The translations under genes were made by a program, and so were the position numbers. The notes under the pieces are model-generated. The model was given only the letters and a program-made list of their open reading frames with translations, did not search any database and was not told the origin of the DNA. A DNA stretch of 42,572 nucleotides from Emiliania huxleyi CCMP1516. Its lineage: Eukaryota; Haptophyta; Isochrysidales; Noelaerhabdaceae. The stretch is taken from assembly GCF_000372725.1 (NCBI RefSeq), contig NW_005201327.1, positions 15,022 through 57,593 on the forward strand. Direction: 5' to 3'. Positions 1 to 9,103 of this stretch are shown in pieces. The stretch's first letter is position 1. Each line of letters opens with the position of its first letter.

Positions 1-809
1 GAGGCGGACAGGCGGCCGGCCAGACGGCGGCGGTCAGAGGGCAGCGGGCGGGAGCCCTCCTCCTCCTCCCCCACCTCCTCCTCCGCGCCCGGGCCGCCAA
101 CCTCGAGAAACGGCAGGCGGAGGAAGGGGAGCAGCCCCGAGGCGCCGCGTGCGAGCAGTGAGGGAGGCGGCCCGCCGACGGAGGAGCGGCCGAAGAGGCT
201 GCGCCACAGGCCGAGCGGGCCGTCCCCGGCCGACTCGTCCGCGGCGGGCGCGGAGTACGCGTCCGCGTCGCGCGCCTCGAGCGCCGCCGTCCCGAAGATT
301 GGAGCCGTGCCGGCGACGATGGAGGCGAGCACGGGCGGAGGGCGGGGCGCCGCGGCCGCGGCGGCGGCGGGCGAGTGCAGCTCAATCACGAGGAGGCTGC
401 CGGGCAGCGGCGGCGTCACGAGCGTGCCGGCGCGGGCGCCGCCCTCCACGGCACTCCGCCCGGTCCGGCGCAACGACTCGGCCGTCCACGCTCCCTGCGC
501 GCCGACGCCGCGCTCGCCGTGCACAAAGAGCCGCTCGCCGGGCCGGAGCGCGAGCGCCTCCAGGCGCGCCGAGAGCCACGCACAGCCCGGCGGCCCGCGC
601 ACCGCAAGTCGGTGCACGGTCGAGCCGTCAGAGAGCGAGGCGGTCTCGTTGAGCGCGGCGCCAAGGTGGACGACGTGGTTGAGAGGCAGGCTGTCGTCTG
701 CGGCGGCGGCGGCGGGTGGCGGCGGAGGAGGCGCTGGCGGGAGCTGTAGGGTCGGCGGGGGCGGGAGGCCGTGGCGGAGGGACGGGGCGAGACCGCGCGC
801 CGCCTTCAT
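1..809 (-). CDS. Partial gene, secreted-protease-like N-terminal region
   Basis: An open frame on the minus strand starts at the ATG at 809-807 and runs off the left edge, giving at least 269 residues without a stop. The start is Pro/Ala-rich. It is followed, from about residue 45, by a segment reading LPLNHVVHLGAALNETASL, then GCAWLSARLEALALRPGERL and a later PLPGSLLVIELHSP. The pattern of a beta-rich segment ending in a 'G..LVIELH' strand resembles the pre-protease beta-sandwich of some trypsin-like and lysyl-endopeptidase proteins. That match is from memory and weak, and no catalytic residues are in view because the rest lies outside. The C-terminal visible part has an acidic Glu run. The frame is coding-like over its whole length; the product name is tentative. 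Confidence 0.5.
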   Translation of the reverse strand, partial: MKAARGLAPSLRHGLPPPPTLQLPPAPPPPPPAAAAADDSLPLNHVVHLGAALNETASLSDGSTVHRLAVRGPPGCAWLSARLEALALRPGERLFVHGERGVGAQGAWTAESLRRTGRSAVEGGARAGTLVTPPLPGSLLVIELHSPAAAAAAAPRPPPVLASIVAGTAPIFGTAALEARDADAYSAPAADESAGDGPLGLWRSLFGRSSVGGPPPSLLARGASGLLPFLRLPFLEVGGPGAEEEVGEEEEGSRPLPSDRRRLAGRLSA

Positions 810-1377
810 GCGTGGCGGTGAAGCAGCGCGGTCCGGCAAGTCGCGGAGCGATGTTTCGCTCCTTTGGGTGTGCGAAAAGAATTTTATCGGGTTTCGCGAG
901 TGCGGTTGATACAAGAAGGACGGAGTTGCGCCGAGAGGCGAAAGAAGCCGCGAGAACAAGGGACCGGCAGGCGGCGGCGTCGCAGGACGAGGCAGAAGAG
1001 AACGACGCGACAGAGGGGGAAGTGACAAGGGAGAGAACGACGAGAGTGGGACAGCCGCGAGGTGGCATGAAGGTTGCAGCGAGAAGCGGCGAGAGACTGC
1101 GAAAAGAGATACGAGGAGGCAGACCCCCCAGGGTGGGCGACGGCTAGCGCATCACACCCTCCTCTCCTTAAAATCCCTGTGTGGTGGCGGCGTGCCGTTC
1201 TCCCATCCCTCCCTTGGGTTGTGTGTTTTCTTTCTTTCTTTCTTGATACAAGAACCGTTCTCCCATCCCTCCCTTGGGTTGTCTGTTTTCTTTCTTTCTT
1301 TCTTTTGATACAAGAACGGGAGGCGCCGGACTCAAAAGACACCGCCACATCCCTGAGACGAGTCCTCCTTAAAGGCA
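810..1377. repeat. Intergenic repeat block, copies of a dispersed repeat
   Basis: This stretch holds no convincing gene. From about 958 to 1243 lies a full copy of a dispersed repeat that recurs almost unchanged at 34547-34828. It contains a core with CTTAAAATCCCTGTGTGG followed by a CCATCCCTCCCTTGGG block and a run of TTTC units. The tail alone is duplicated at 1254-1304. Both tails are followed by GATACAAGAAC (about 1244 and 1305), and a related GTTGATACAAGAAG lies near 906. Confidence 0.85.
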
Positions 1378-2240
1378 ATGGGGTCTAGATTCGGAGCGCT
1401 CGCCGAAGAGGAGTACGACAAAATAGCGCCCGTGATTGCCTGCACGCTGCCCGCACTCACGGACTCCATACCCGAAAGAAAGAGGAGGGAGCTCGCGGGA
1501 GAGGTGACGAGTGAACTACAGGCAGTGGGGAAGGCAGCCTCGATTGCCATACAGACATGGGTGCGAAACAACGACACGACCAAGGCACGGGCAGAGGAAC
1601 GAGAGAAGAATATAGGGTGGATAAAGCGCCTGTTCACGCATGGAGGGTGAGCCACGCCGAACGTACTGAACGTAGAGCCGAGCGGGAGGAAGAGGGGGAA
1701 GACGACTCCGAGGAGGACGAACCAGTGGAAATCCCGTTGTCAGCCGTCACGATGCACCCGAAGGGGACCACAGCGCCGGCCTCATCAGTGAGGGCACAAG
1801 TGTTCGAAGAGAGAGTCGACCTGAGCAACAACATGACCTGGAGGCAAATGATCGGAGTGGGAGTCAGAAATGTGGTCCTTGCGCGAGGGGAGCTCGATAG
1901 ACTCGAGGGGCCAGGATATGCAGCGAGGAGATTGAGTGCGGCATCAATTGCAGCGAGAATCGGCGAGAGACTGCGAAGAGAGATAGGAAGAGGCGGACGC
2001 CCAAGGGGGTGGGCGACGGCTAGCGTACCACACCCCTCCTCCCCTCCTCCTTGCTTAAAATCCCTGTGTGGGGGGGCGGCGTGCCGTCCAGCGTCCTCCC
2101 ATCCCTCCCTTGGGTTGTCCGTTTTCTTTCTTTCTTTTCGGTTGATAACTGCACTCCAAGTGCTCCAAGTTACTAGCTCACACATCGGCACACCGCAAAA
2201 AAGACGGGAGAGGTGCCAGGAGACCGTGGACCATGCATAA
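1378..2240 (+). CDS. Unknown small gene, two exons with a possible 29-nt intron
   Basis: Exon 1 starts at the ATG at 1378 and reads MGSRFGALAEEEYDKIAPVI onward for about 89 residues, mostly helical and charged. The frame closes at 1650. If GTGAGC at 1647 is a donor and GTAG at 1672-1675 an acceptor, the frame joins exactly to 1676 and continues through a very acidic Glu/Asp stretch and a segment VFEERVDLSNNMTWRQMIGV. The 29-nt piece also holds TACTGAAC, a good branch-point match. A one-base sequencing or real frameshift would explain it equally well. The last 90 or so codons (from about 1948) lie inside the dispersed repeat, so the natural C-terminus may be lost. I recognise no family. Confidence 0.4.
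1948..2140. repeat. Dispersed repeat, divergent copy
   Basis: This is another copy of the repeat seen at 958-1243 and 34370-35061, with the same order of blocks: GGCGAGAGACTGCGAA, GGGTGGGCGACGGCTAGCG, TTAAAATCCCTGTGTGG, CCATCCCTCCCTTGGG and TTTC units. It is more divergent than the others. It supplies the 3' end of the unknown gene that starts at 1378. Confidence 0.85.
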
Positions 2241-2359
2241 ATCTCTTGGGTCCCGGATTCGCATCTCGCCACTCTCGGATACGTTCCACGTTCGCAGGTG
2301 GCGAACAGGCACGTGGGCGACGCGGCTACACAGAGCCTTGCACCCTTTCTCCCTTCTCA

Positions 2360-3827
2360 TCACTGCCCCGGCGCCCACACCTCGATCTTCTTGGGCAGCC
2401 GCTGGATCTTGTCGTCGCCGTGGCCCAACTGGCCAGAGGCTCCAAGGCCCCAGCTCCAGACGCTGCCGTCGGCGGTGATGGCGAGGCTGTGCAGACCTCC
2501 AGCCGACACAGCGACGACGCGCTGCCCCGCCAAGGCTTCGATCTTCTTCGGCAGCAGCTGGTTCTGCTCGTCGCCGTGGCCCAACTGGCCGTAGCCTCCA
2601 ACGCTCCAGGTCCAGACAGTGCCGTCGGCGGCGAGGGCGAGGCTGTGCGCGTGTCCAGCCGACACAGCGATCACGCGCCGCCCCACCAAGGCCTCGATCT
2701 TCTTCGGCAGTAGCTGTTGCTGCTGGTTGCTGTGGCCCAACTGGCCTTCGCGTCCACGCCCCCAGCTCCAGACGGCGCCGTTGGCGGTGAGGGCGAGGCT
2801 GTGGTTGGCTCCAGTCGACACAGCGACAACGCGCTGCCCCGCCAAAGCTTCGATCTTCTTGGGCAGCAGCTGGTCCTGCTCGTCGCCGTGGCCCAGCTGG
2901 CCTTGGCCTCCACAGCCCCAGCTCCAGACAGCGCCGTCGGCGGTGATGGCGAGGTTGTGGAATGACTCAGCCGACACAGCGACGACGCGCTGGCCAGCAA
3001 AGGCCTCGATCTTCGTGGGCAGCAGCTGTTGCTGCTCGTCGCCGTGGCCCAGCTTGCCATGGCTCCCAAAGCCCTAGCTCCAGACGGCACCGTCGGCGGT
3101 GAGGGCGAGGCTGTGACTTTCTCCCGAGACAGCGACGACGTGCTGGCCAGCAAAGGTCTCGATCTTCTTCGGCAGGAGCTGGCGCTGCTCGTCGCCGTGG
3201 CCCAGCTCGCCAAAGACTCCACTGCCCCAGCTCCAGACAGCGCCGCCGGCGGTGAGGGCCAAGCTGTGCGCGTCTCCGGCCGACACACTCACGGCGCGCT
3301 CGCCGCCCAGCGTGGACGTGAGGCGGGTGGGCGGGTTGGGCCGCAGCACGCCCACGCCGTGGCCAAGGAGGCCTGGAAGTACTTCCTCGTCCTCGTCCTC
3401 GTCGTCCTCCGCGCCTTCCAAAGCCGAGCCGCACGACGAGAGCCGCCCCTCGCCGTCGATGAAGACGCTGTGCCGGTCACCTGCCGTCGCCCTCGCCGGC
3501 GGGTTGGACTCGCACAGCAACGCCGAATAGCACAGCCACCGCACGGCGCAGCCCTCGCCCTCTGGCTGCGCCGGCAGCTCGAAGCCGCGCTCTTGCGCCC
3601 ACAAGCGGATGGCCTCCACCGCAAGCGAGGCGTGAAAGAGCAGCGAGACGGCCGCGACGCGAGCGATATCGGCGGGGTCGCAGCGAGAGAGGGCGCGCAC
3701 GAGGAGCTCCGTGGGGAGGTCGAGGAGGCGGGTGGGCGGCGGCGTGTCTGGCGAGGGATCGGCTGCGGTGTCGGCGGCGGCGCTGTGGCGAGGCGGCGGG
3801 AGCGGCGCGGACCGCGGTGTCTGACAT
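2360..3827 (-). pseudogene. Broken RCC1-repeat protein with F-box-like N-terminus
   Basis: Reverse-strand homologue of the intact gene at 15827-17230. It has the same plan: an F-box-like start (LLDLPTELLVRALSRCDPAD), a linker with FIDGEGRLSSCG, and then six RCC1 repeats of about 52 residues with ADGAVWSWG and LGHGDEQ motifs, ending at 2360. Two defects are visible. The second repeat reads AVWS then TAG at 3076-3074 where every other repeat has TGG (Trp), after which the same frame stays open to the end. The only suitable ATG (3827-3825) is in a different frame from the body, so the N-terminus has an indel. RCC1 propellers usually act as nucleotide exchange or scaffolding modules. I call this a recent pseudogene; stop-codon readthrough is a less likely alternative. 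Confidence 0.8.
3074..3076 (-). other. Premature amber stop in RCC1 repeat
   Basis: The minus strand reads TGG AGC TAG GGC here. The equivalent position of the other repeats in this gene and of the paralogue at 15827 reads TGG AGC TGG GGC, so one G-to-A change explains the stop. Both flanks remain in frame. Confidence 0.85.
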
Positions 3828-3849
3828 CGTAAAAAGAAAATTTCCGGAC

Positions 3850-4005
3850 GTGCGGTACTAACTGCACTCCAACTTCACCTTTCTACCTACCTACCTACTC
3901 CAAGTGCTCCAAGTGCTCTTCTACCGACCAAGTGCTCCAAGTTACCTCCCCGGCCCTGGATGTGAGGCTACCGACTGCACTCCAAGTGCTCCAAGTGCTC
4001 CAGAA
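3850..4005. repeat. Short CTCCAAGTG repeats
   Basis: The 320 bases between the two minus-strand genes hold no gene. They contain repeated ACTGCACTCCAAGTGCTCC and CTCCAAGTGCTCCAAG units (near 3858, 3897, 3930 and 3975) and a (CTAC)n run near 3882. The same motif occurs at 2150-2170 and, inverted, near 35128. These units lie just upstream of the broken RCC1 gene. Confidence 0.8.
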
Positions 4006-4149
4006 GGCGCGAGTCCAGCCTCGCATTCACACACGCAGAGACAAGGTGCAGAAAAGAAGCTGCAGGAACGCTGGAGCCCCTCTCCCGCCCCCGGAGGGAC
4101 GGAGCGCGCCCCGGGCGGCGGGCGGCACGGGTCTCTTAAAGTTTCACGG

Positions 4150-5464
4150 TCAGAGCCCGACGTGCAGGAACATGTCGAGCTCGATGCCGATCGGACTGCC
4201 GACCGCCCCCTCCCAGTGCGCCCGGTGCGTGTCGATGGCGCCTGCGCGCATGCGAGGCGGACGAGAGGGGCGCGCAGTGGGCGGGTAACGGGCGCGGGCA
4301 GGTCGCGAGGGCAGGTCGGTGGGCGTGGGCGGCGAATGGGATCGCACCTCGAAAGTCGGCCGCCTCCACATTGGCCGAACGGAAGGACGCATCGGTAAGG
4401 ACGGCGCCGCGGAAGTCGGCGGACCGGAAGTCGCCGTGCGACAGGTCCGCGTGCGCGAGCTTGGCGCGCTGCAAGTCCGCGCCCGCCCACAGCCCGCGGC
4501 GCAGCGTCGCCACGAGCAGGGAGGCGTCGGAGAGGTCCGCGGCCTCGAAGCTCGCGCCTTCGCCCGCCGCCATCGTCAGGTCGGCCCCGCGCAGGCTGGC
4601 GCGCGAGAAGTTGGCGTGCGAGAGGCTCGAGCTCACCATGACGGCGCCTTCTAGCCGCGCGCCCCTGGCAGACGCGCCCGCCATCACTGCGCTGCGCATG
4701 CTCGCCCCGCGCAGATCGGCGCCGTCCAGGAGCGCGCCGCGCATGTCCACGCCGTCAAAGGACGCACCCCGGAGCGACTGCCGCCGCAGCTCCGCGAGAC
4801 GCAGGTGCGAGCACGGCCCAAAGTCGGCGGCGGGCGCCTGCAGGAGCTGCGCCTCGAGGCAGCGGTTGGGAGGCGGACTCGGCGGACGCGACGGCGGCGG
4901 TGGAAGCGGCGGCGGGGACGGCGTCGGCGGCGACGGCGACGGCGGCGGAGGTGGCGGCGGCGGCGGCGGCGACGGCGACGGTGACAGAGGTGGCGGCGGC
5001 GGCGGCGGCGACGGCGACGGCGGCGGAGGTGGCGAAGGTGGCGGCGACGGCGGCGGCGGCGGCGACGGTGGCGGCGGCGGCGACGGTGGTCGCGACGGCG
5101 GCGGCGTCGGCGGCGGCAGTGACGGCGGCGACGGCGGCGGCGTCGGAAGGGGAGGCGCGGGCCGGCGAATCATCTCCGAGTTGAGGTTTTTGAGGGTCGC
5201 CGTGACCGCGCCGCCGTATCTGGGGGGTTTGAGGCGGCAGGCGTGCTCACCCATCGGGAGGACGTGCCGTATGGGCTCCTTGTGGAGTTCGCAGCGTTCG
5301 TAAGGGAAATGGTAATCGATCGCGATGCATTCCGGACTGGCGAAGCACATGGCCTGGCACTCGGCTTCGCTCACGCGCCAGTACTCGTCCAACGATCCCG
5401 TCGCGGCATTCACTGTCCTGCAGGCACCGCGCTTACCGCCCGCGAGAGGCCAGAAGGTGGCCAT
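4150..5464 (-). CDS. Cys-rich, proline-rich, pentapeptide-repeat protein
   Basis: Exon 1 is 5464-4348 and exon 2 is 4241-4150, split by a 106-bp GT-AG intron (4347-4242). Joining restores the frame as ADFRGAIDTHRAHWEGAVG and ends in TGA at 4152. The protein is about 402 residues: a Cys-rich N-terminal module of about 80 residues with spaced cysteines (ACRTV, CQAMC, ECIA, RCELH, HACRL) resembling PAN/apple-type folds; a roughly 90-residue Ser/Pro linker of SPPPP type like algal hydroxyproline-rich glycoproteins; then about 150 residues of pentapeptide repeats (A[D/N]LxG, for example LDGADLRGASM) forming a right-handed beta helix. It is probably secreted or surface-located, but no signal peptide is visible. 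A possible acceptor (CAG) lies just upstream of the ATG, so a 5' exon may be missing. An upstream in-frame GTG is not used as the start. Confidence 0.75.
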
Positions 5465-5748
5465 CACCTGTGTCGTGGGTCAGGGTTTTTTTTTGTTATG
5501 CCTAATGACAGCATGATCTCAGGGAACACGGCGCACGCATGGCATATCGCTCTCTTCACAGACACCAGTCGAGATACCTCGCACTCCATCCATGTGCGAG
5601 GAACGCAGAGCGAAATGAAAGCAGTCCGGCTCACAAGTCCAGCTCACTCACTCACTCACGCACGAGCCCCGAGCTGAGGACCCTCCACACACTGACTGAG
5701 CACCACTTTCGCCCCCTCGCCCCTAACTAACTCTGAAGCGGTGAGTGA

Positions 5749-6048
<300 letters not shown>

Positions 6049-6245
6049 TTGGCCTGTATATACTTTTCCGGCAAACAAAAAGGAAAACAGAGGGGCCCCA
6101 GCACTTTGCGTTTCCGGAAATTTTCAGGGAAAACGCAGAGGGTGTTTGGTGCTCCATTCTGGAAACTCGCGAGTTTCCCTGAGTCTGAGAGCTGGTCTGG
6201 GGCAAAATCTGAGGCAAAATTGAGGAAATCGGCACGATACCAAGG

Positions 6246-6306
6246 CGGTCGCAGGGTATTTTCCAGGTATACCCGGGGTTTTCCAGGTATACCCGCAAAA
6301 TACCCG
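6246..6306. repeat. Short direct repeat TTTTCCAGGTATACCCG
   Basis: A 17-base unit occurs twice in a row, inside an AT-richer patch with GGGTATTTTCC and AAATACCCGGTATTTTGCC elements, so it can also form weak hairpins. It lies between the microsatellite and the membrane-protein gene. Function unknown. Confidence 0.6.
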
Positions 6307-6476
6307 GTATTTTGCCGATTTGGCTGATTTTGGGCCCAAACCAGCCTCAGACTCGGCTCAGAGCCCGGAAAATTTGATGGTTTCCCCGGGAAAATAGAGA
6401 GGAAAAGAGAGGGTGCTGTAGAGAAAAAGGGAAAGGAAAGAGACGGGGTGCGAGAGGAAAAGTATATATATACAGC

Positions 6477-6478
<2 letters not shown>

Positions 6479-6508
<30 letters not shown>
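6479..6508. repeat. Short (GT)n tract
   Basis: About fourteen GT units follow a TATATATA patch. It lies about 180 bases upstream of the start codon at 6691, in probable 5' untranslated or promoter sequence. Confidence 0.9.
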
Positions 6509-6511
<3 letters not shown>

Positions 6512-6690
6512 AAAGCGGGTGGCGCTGTGGGAAAGTTCTTGCAAAAAGGGAGAAAAATGGCTGTGCGGGATGTCTGTGGGCCCGAGAGCAGCGATGTGCC
6601 ATGTGTGAGTCCGCCTTGCGTTTCTTTCAAAACAGAAAAAGCTCTATCGGACGGACGCACCGCACCGCACAACTGTGCCCGACTGCGTGC

Positions 6691-7416
6691 ATGCAGACGC
6701 CTCCCGCAGACGAGTGGGAGCGCGCCGCGCCGCACCTTCCCTGCAGGCTGCTCAAAGGCCTCCTCTACGTCGAGCTGCAGTACCACGTCCTCCTTCTCTG
6801 CGGATTCGCCTTCTACGATGCGGACGCCTACGGCTTGCTCCTTGGTGGCTGGGTAATCATGTGCTATCCCATCTTTGCGCTCTTGAGCATCGTGGGTGCC
6901 TCGCTGGTGCTGTGCTGCCCGATTGGACGCCCACTGTCGACGCTGAGATGCTCGCTCTGCCTGATCACGACGGCAGGCATCCTGAGTCTCGTGACGTTCC
7001 CAATCTTTTTGTACTTCACCTTTGCCATGCACGTTGGTGCGCTCTTCGGAGGGGGCTGTGCAGATGACGACCCCGATTGCTACTCAAGCGGCCTTAGTAT
7101 TGCCAGCCAGCCGGAGGATGAAATCGCGGAGGAGCTTCGAGCGTGTTTTTTTTGGTGGATCTATTGCGGGCTGACGGCCCTCACCGGCGCCGCACGAGTC
7201 GTGATTGCCTGCTGCGCGAACTCGAGCGCGGGCGCTGTGGCGCTCGCACTGGCAGGCACGGACGGCAGCGTTCAGGTGCCGTCCGACGGCTCTAGTGCTC
7301 ACCGGACCGTATGGTCTACGACGGCCGTGCTGTTGCCATTAGGTGGCTCCCTAAACACCTGTCGGCGCCGCTCGTCGAAGCGGAAACGGGGCCCCGGCTC
7401 CGTAACTCTCCGTTAG
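6691..7416 (+). CDS. Unknown four-pass membrane protein
   Basis: The ATG at 6691 (MQTPPADEWERAAPHLPCRL) begins a 241-residue protein. The frame is open upstream too, but there it translates the GT microsatellite, so I start here. Four hydrophobic stretches are visible: about residues 27-43, 48-76, 87-113 and 151-175. Between the third and fourth is an acidic, Cys-containing loop (GGGCADDDPDCYSSG). The C-terminal tail is polar and basic. It ends inside a repeat (from 7380) that recurs at 40604, so the last dozen residues and the stop are repeat-derived. I recognise no family; the arrangement resembles small tetraspan proteins only in general shape. Confidence 0.6.
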   Translation: MQTPPADEWERAAPHLPCRLLKGLLYVELQYHVLLLCGFAFYDADAYGLLLGGWVIMCYPIFALLSIVGASLVLCCPIGRPLSTLRCSLCLITTAGILSLVTFPIFLYFTFAMHVGALFGGGCADDDPDCYSSGLSIASQPEDEIAEELRACFFWWIYCGLTALTGAARVVIACCANSSAGAVALALAGTDGSVQVPSDGSSAHRTVWSTTAVLLPLGGSLNTCRRRSSKRKRGPGSVTLR

Positions 7417-7483
7417 CACCGATTTCCCGATTTATCCCGGCGGTGTAACAGAGGGAAGATTTGGAGAGATCTCGAGGAGTACA
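7380..7483. repeat. Dispersed repeat, copy 1 of a pair with 40604-40704
   Basis: The order GCGGAAACGGGGC, CCGGCTC, TTAGCACCGA, TTCCCGATT, CAGAGGG, AGATTTGGA and CGAGGAGTACAT is shared with 40604-40704 in the same orientation. The copy overlaps the 3' end of the membrane-protein gene. Confidence 0.85.
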
Positions 7484-7505
7484 TCAGTAACCAGCCTCCG
7501 GCGGG

Positions 7506-8463
7506 GCCCCCCGCTACCATCCAAACCCGAGTACAAAGCGCCTCTCCGAGAGCGCTGCGCAGACGGTCTACTTACTAATCATAGAGGCTCAAGTGCGACA
7601 AGTCCACACACATAACATGCGACACGGGTGCCTGCCATACACAAAGCATTACTCTCACGACACACGGGCACCGGAGCGGCGGCAGCGGCGGCAGCAGCAC
7701 ACGCGGGCGGACGGATTCGGACGGGGCGGAGCAGCGACCGCCTGGGCGGCCGCTGCTCTGTCTGCCGAGCGCGGTCAGGTGCAGGGAAGCGTGGCGGCGC
7801 GGGGAAGCGCCGCGGCGGCGGCGGCGGCGGCGGCGGCAGCGGCACGCGCGGGCGGACGGACTCGGACGGGGCGGAGCAGCGACCGCCTGGGCGGCCGCTG
7901 CTCTGTCTGCCAGAGCGCGCCGTCTGCGCAGCGCGGTCAGGTGCAGGGAAGCGTGGCGGCGCGGGGAAGCGCGGCGGCGGTGGCGAGCAGGCGAGCGGCC
8001 CGCGCGCGGCGAGGCGGACAGGTGATCGGCAGGCGGGTGATGGGCCGGAGAGTGACCGCGCCCAGCGATCGGAGACGAGCCGATCGTCGCTCGGCCGCAG
8101 CTGACCTCGAAGGCGTGCGGAGCGCGACTGTCGGTGTCGGGGGGCGGCCGTCATGTGGCGAGGAGGGAGGACGACAAGTGCGCGTCGTACGGGTCGCTCT
8201 TCATCGGCCAGTCGAGCGGCACTCAAGTCGAGACCGAGCATGGGCGACGAAAAGCCGGTGGGGCCGGTGGGAGGTATTGGTTTCGCGCTTTCAAAAGCGG
8301 CTTCGCGCGCAGCGCAACTTTGGGTTTGCCACGAAAAGCGCTTCCAGTGGAAATGGGGGCTACTGGGGCGGCCAATTCACACCTCGCGGGACTACTTATG
8401 TTTTCGTAAACGTAGTTGTGGCCCCCCGCTACGTCGCACGAGTGCAACCGGGTAGCGGGGGGC
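7506..8463. mobile_element. Possible insertion bounded by a 12-bp inverted repeat
   Basis: GCCCCCCGCTAC lies at 7506-7517 and its exact reverse complement at 8452-8463. The right end also has a direct copy at 8421-8432, so it folds as a 12-bp hairpin with a 19-base loop. Sequences just outside (7380-7483 on the left, ATAGACCCTCCAAC at about 8470 on the right) are contiguous at 40604-40735, as if that site were the empty version. The interior is GC-rich, with a tandem duplication at about 7698-7975 and no convincing gene. It may be a non-autonomous element; target duplications are not clear. Confidence 0.45.
7698..7975. repeat. Tandem duplication, units of about 110-135 bp
   Basis: Two successive units share GCGGGCGGACGGA, GGACGGGGCGGAGCAGCG, CCGCCTGGGCGGCCGCTG, GCGGTCAGGTGCAGGGAAG and CGTGGCGGCGCGGGGAAG. 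The second carries a short insertion. They are separated by a (GGC)n run near 7810-7840. Open frames across both units are low-complexity and not supported as genes. Confidence 0.8.
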
Positions 8464-8682
8464 TACAAGATAGACCCTCCAACTCAGAAACCTCCAGAAA
8501 CGATAGCAGGACGAGAACGAGCTATAGTTAGAGGTAATGACCTTAGAAACTAAGCCTTAGTACAAGTCCTCTGTAATCGAGTTTTAGAGGGGTTCGCGAG
8601 AGAGGTCCAGACATTCACGGCCACGGTCATTAGATAATTCGCCCGTCACCCTCTCGAGTCGATTGGTTCAGCACTCGCCGCT

Positions 8683-8872
8683 CTATATCTGCCGGCGCAG
8701 CATGTGGTTCGGGAAGAGGCTGGTATTCTGCAGCTCCGCACCTGTCAGCGGGCTCGTTGACATGCTCGCGAGCCAGCGCTCAACAGCCATCCGTCACAGC
8801 TCCATGATCGCGCCGGCCGGACGGACACCACCGAGACGGCCGTTCCGGGCATTTGAACGCGACCTTCGGGGT
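8683..8872 (-). pseudogene. Remnant of a U-box domain
   Basis: On the minus strand the frame from 8790 reads MAVERWLASMSTSPLTGAEL and then FPNHMLRRQI before TAG. This is the second half of a U-box: the helix ending in ERWL, the 'TSPLTG..L' turn and the 'L.PNH.LR..I' end. Upstream, another frame gives VAFKCPERP, which fits the 'F.CPI' start of a U-box, but an in-frame TGA and frame changes separate the two halves. U-box proteins are E3 ubiquitin ligases. This is a short decayed fragment and nothing else of the parent gene is visible around it. Confidence 0.6.
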
Positions 8873-9103
8873 GGGCGACATGGGCTCTATGGCTCAGACT
8901 GGACTCCCCTCGGTCCATTTTGATGCAGGGCTGGTCTGTTCGCCACAGCCGGCGTTCACACCTCGATCGGGAATCGCGCTAGTTACGCCCGTCCCCTCAG
9001 CGAGGTTCTGTCGCGGGCCGCGGAGCGCGGGCTCTGCCAAAGAGACGCGGCGCCCCATCCGCCCATGGCGGCCCTCGAGGACTAGTAGCCTCTGGGCCCA
9101 GCG

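Noticed and set aside
7593..8531. 312-codon plus frame and the 220-codon minus frame opposite
   Set aside because: Both translate the GC-rich tandem duplication; Arg/Ala/Pro-rich in every frame and no conserved motif.
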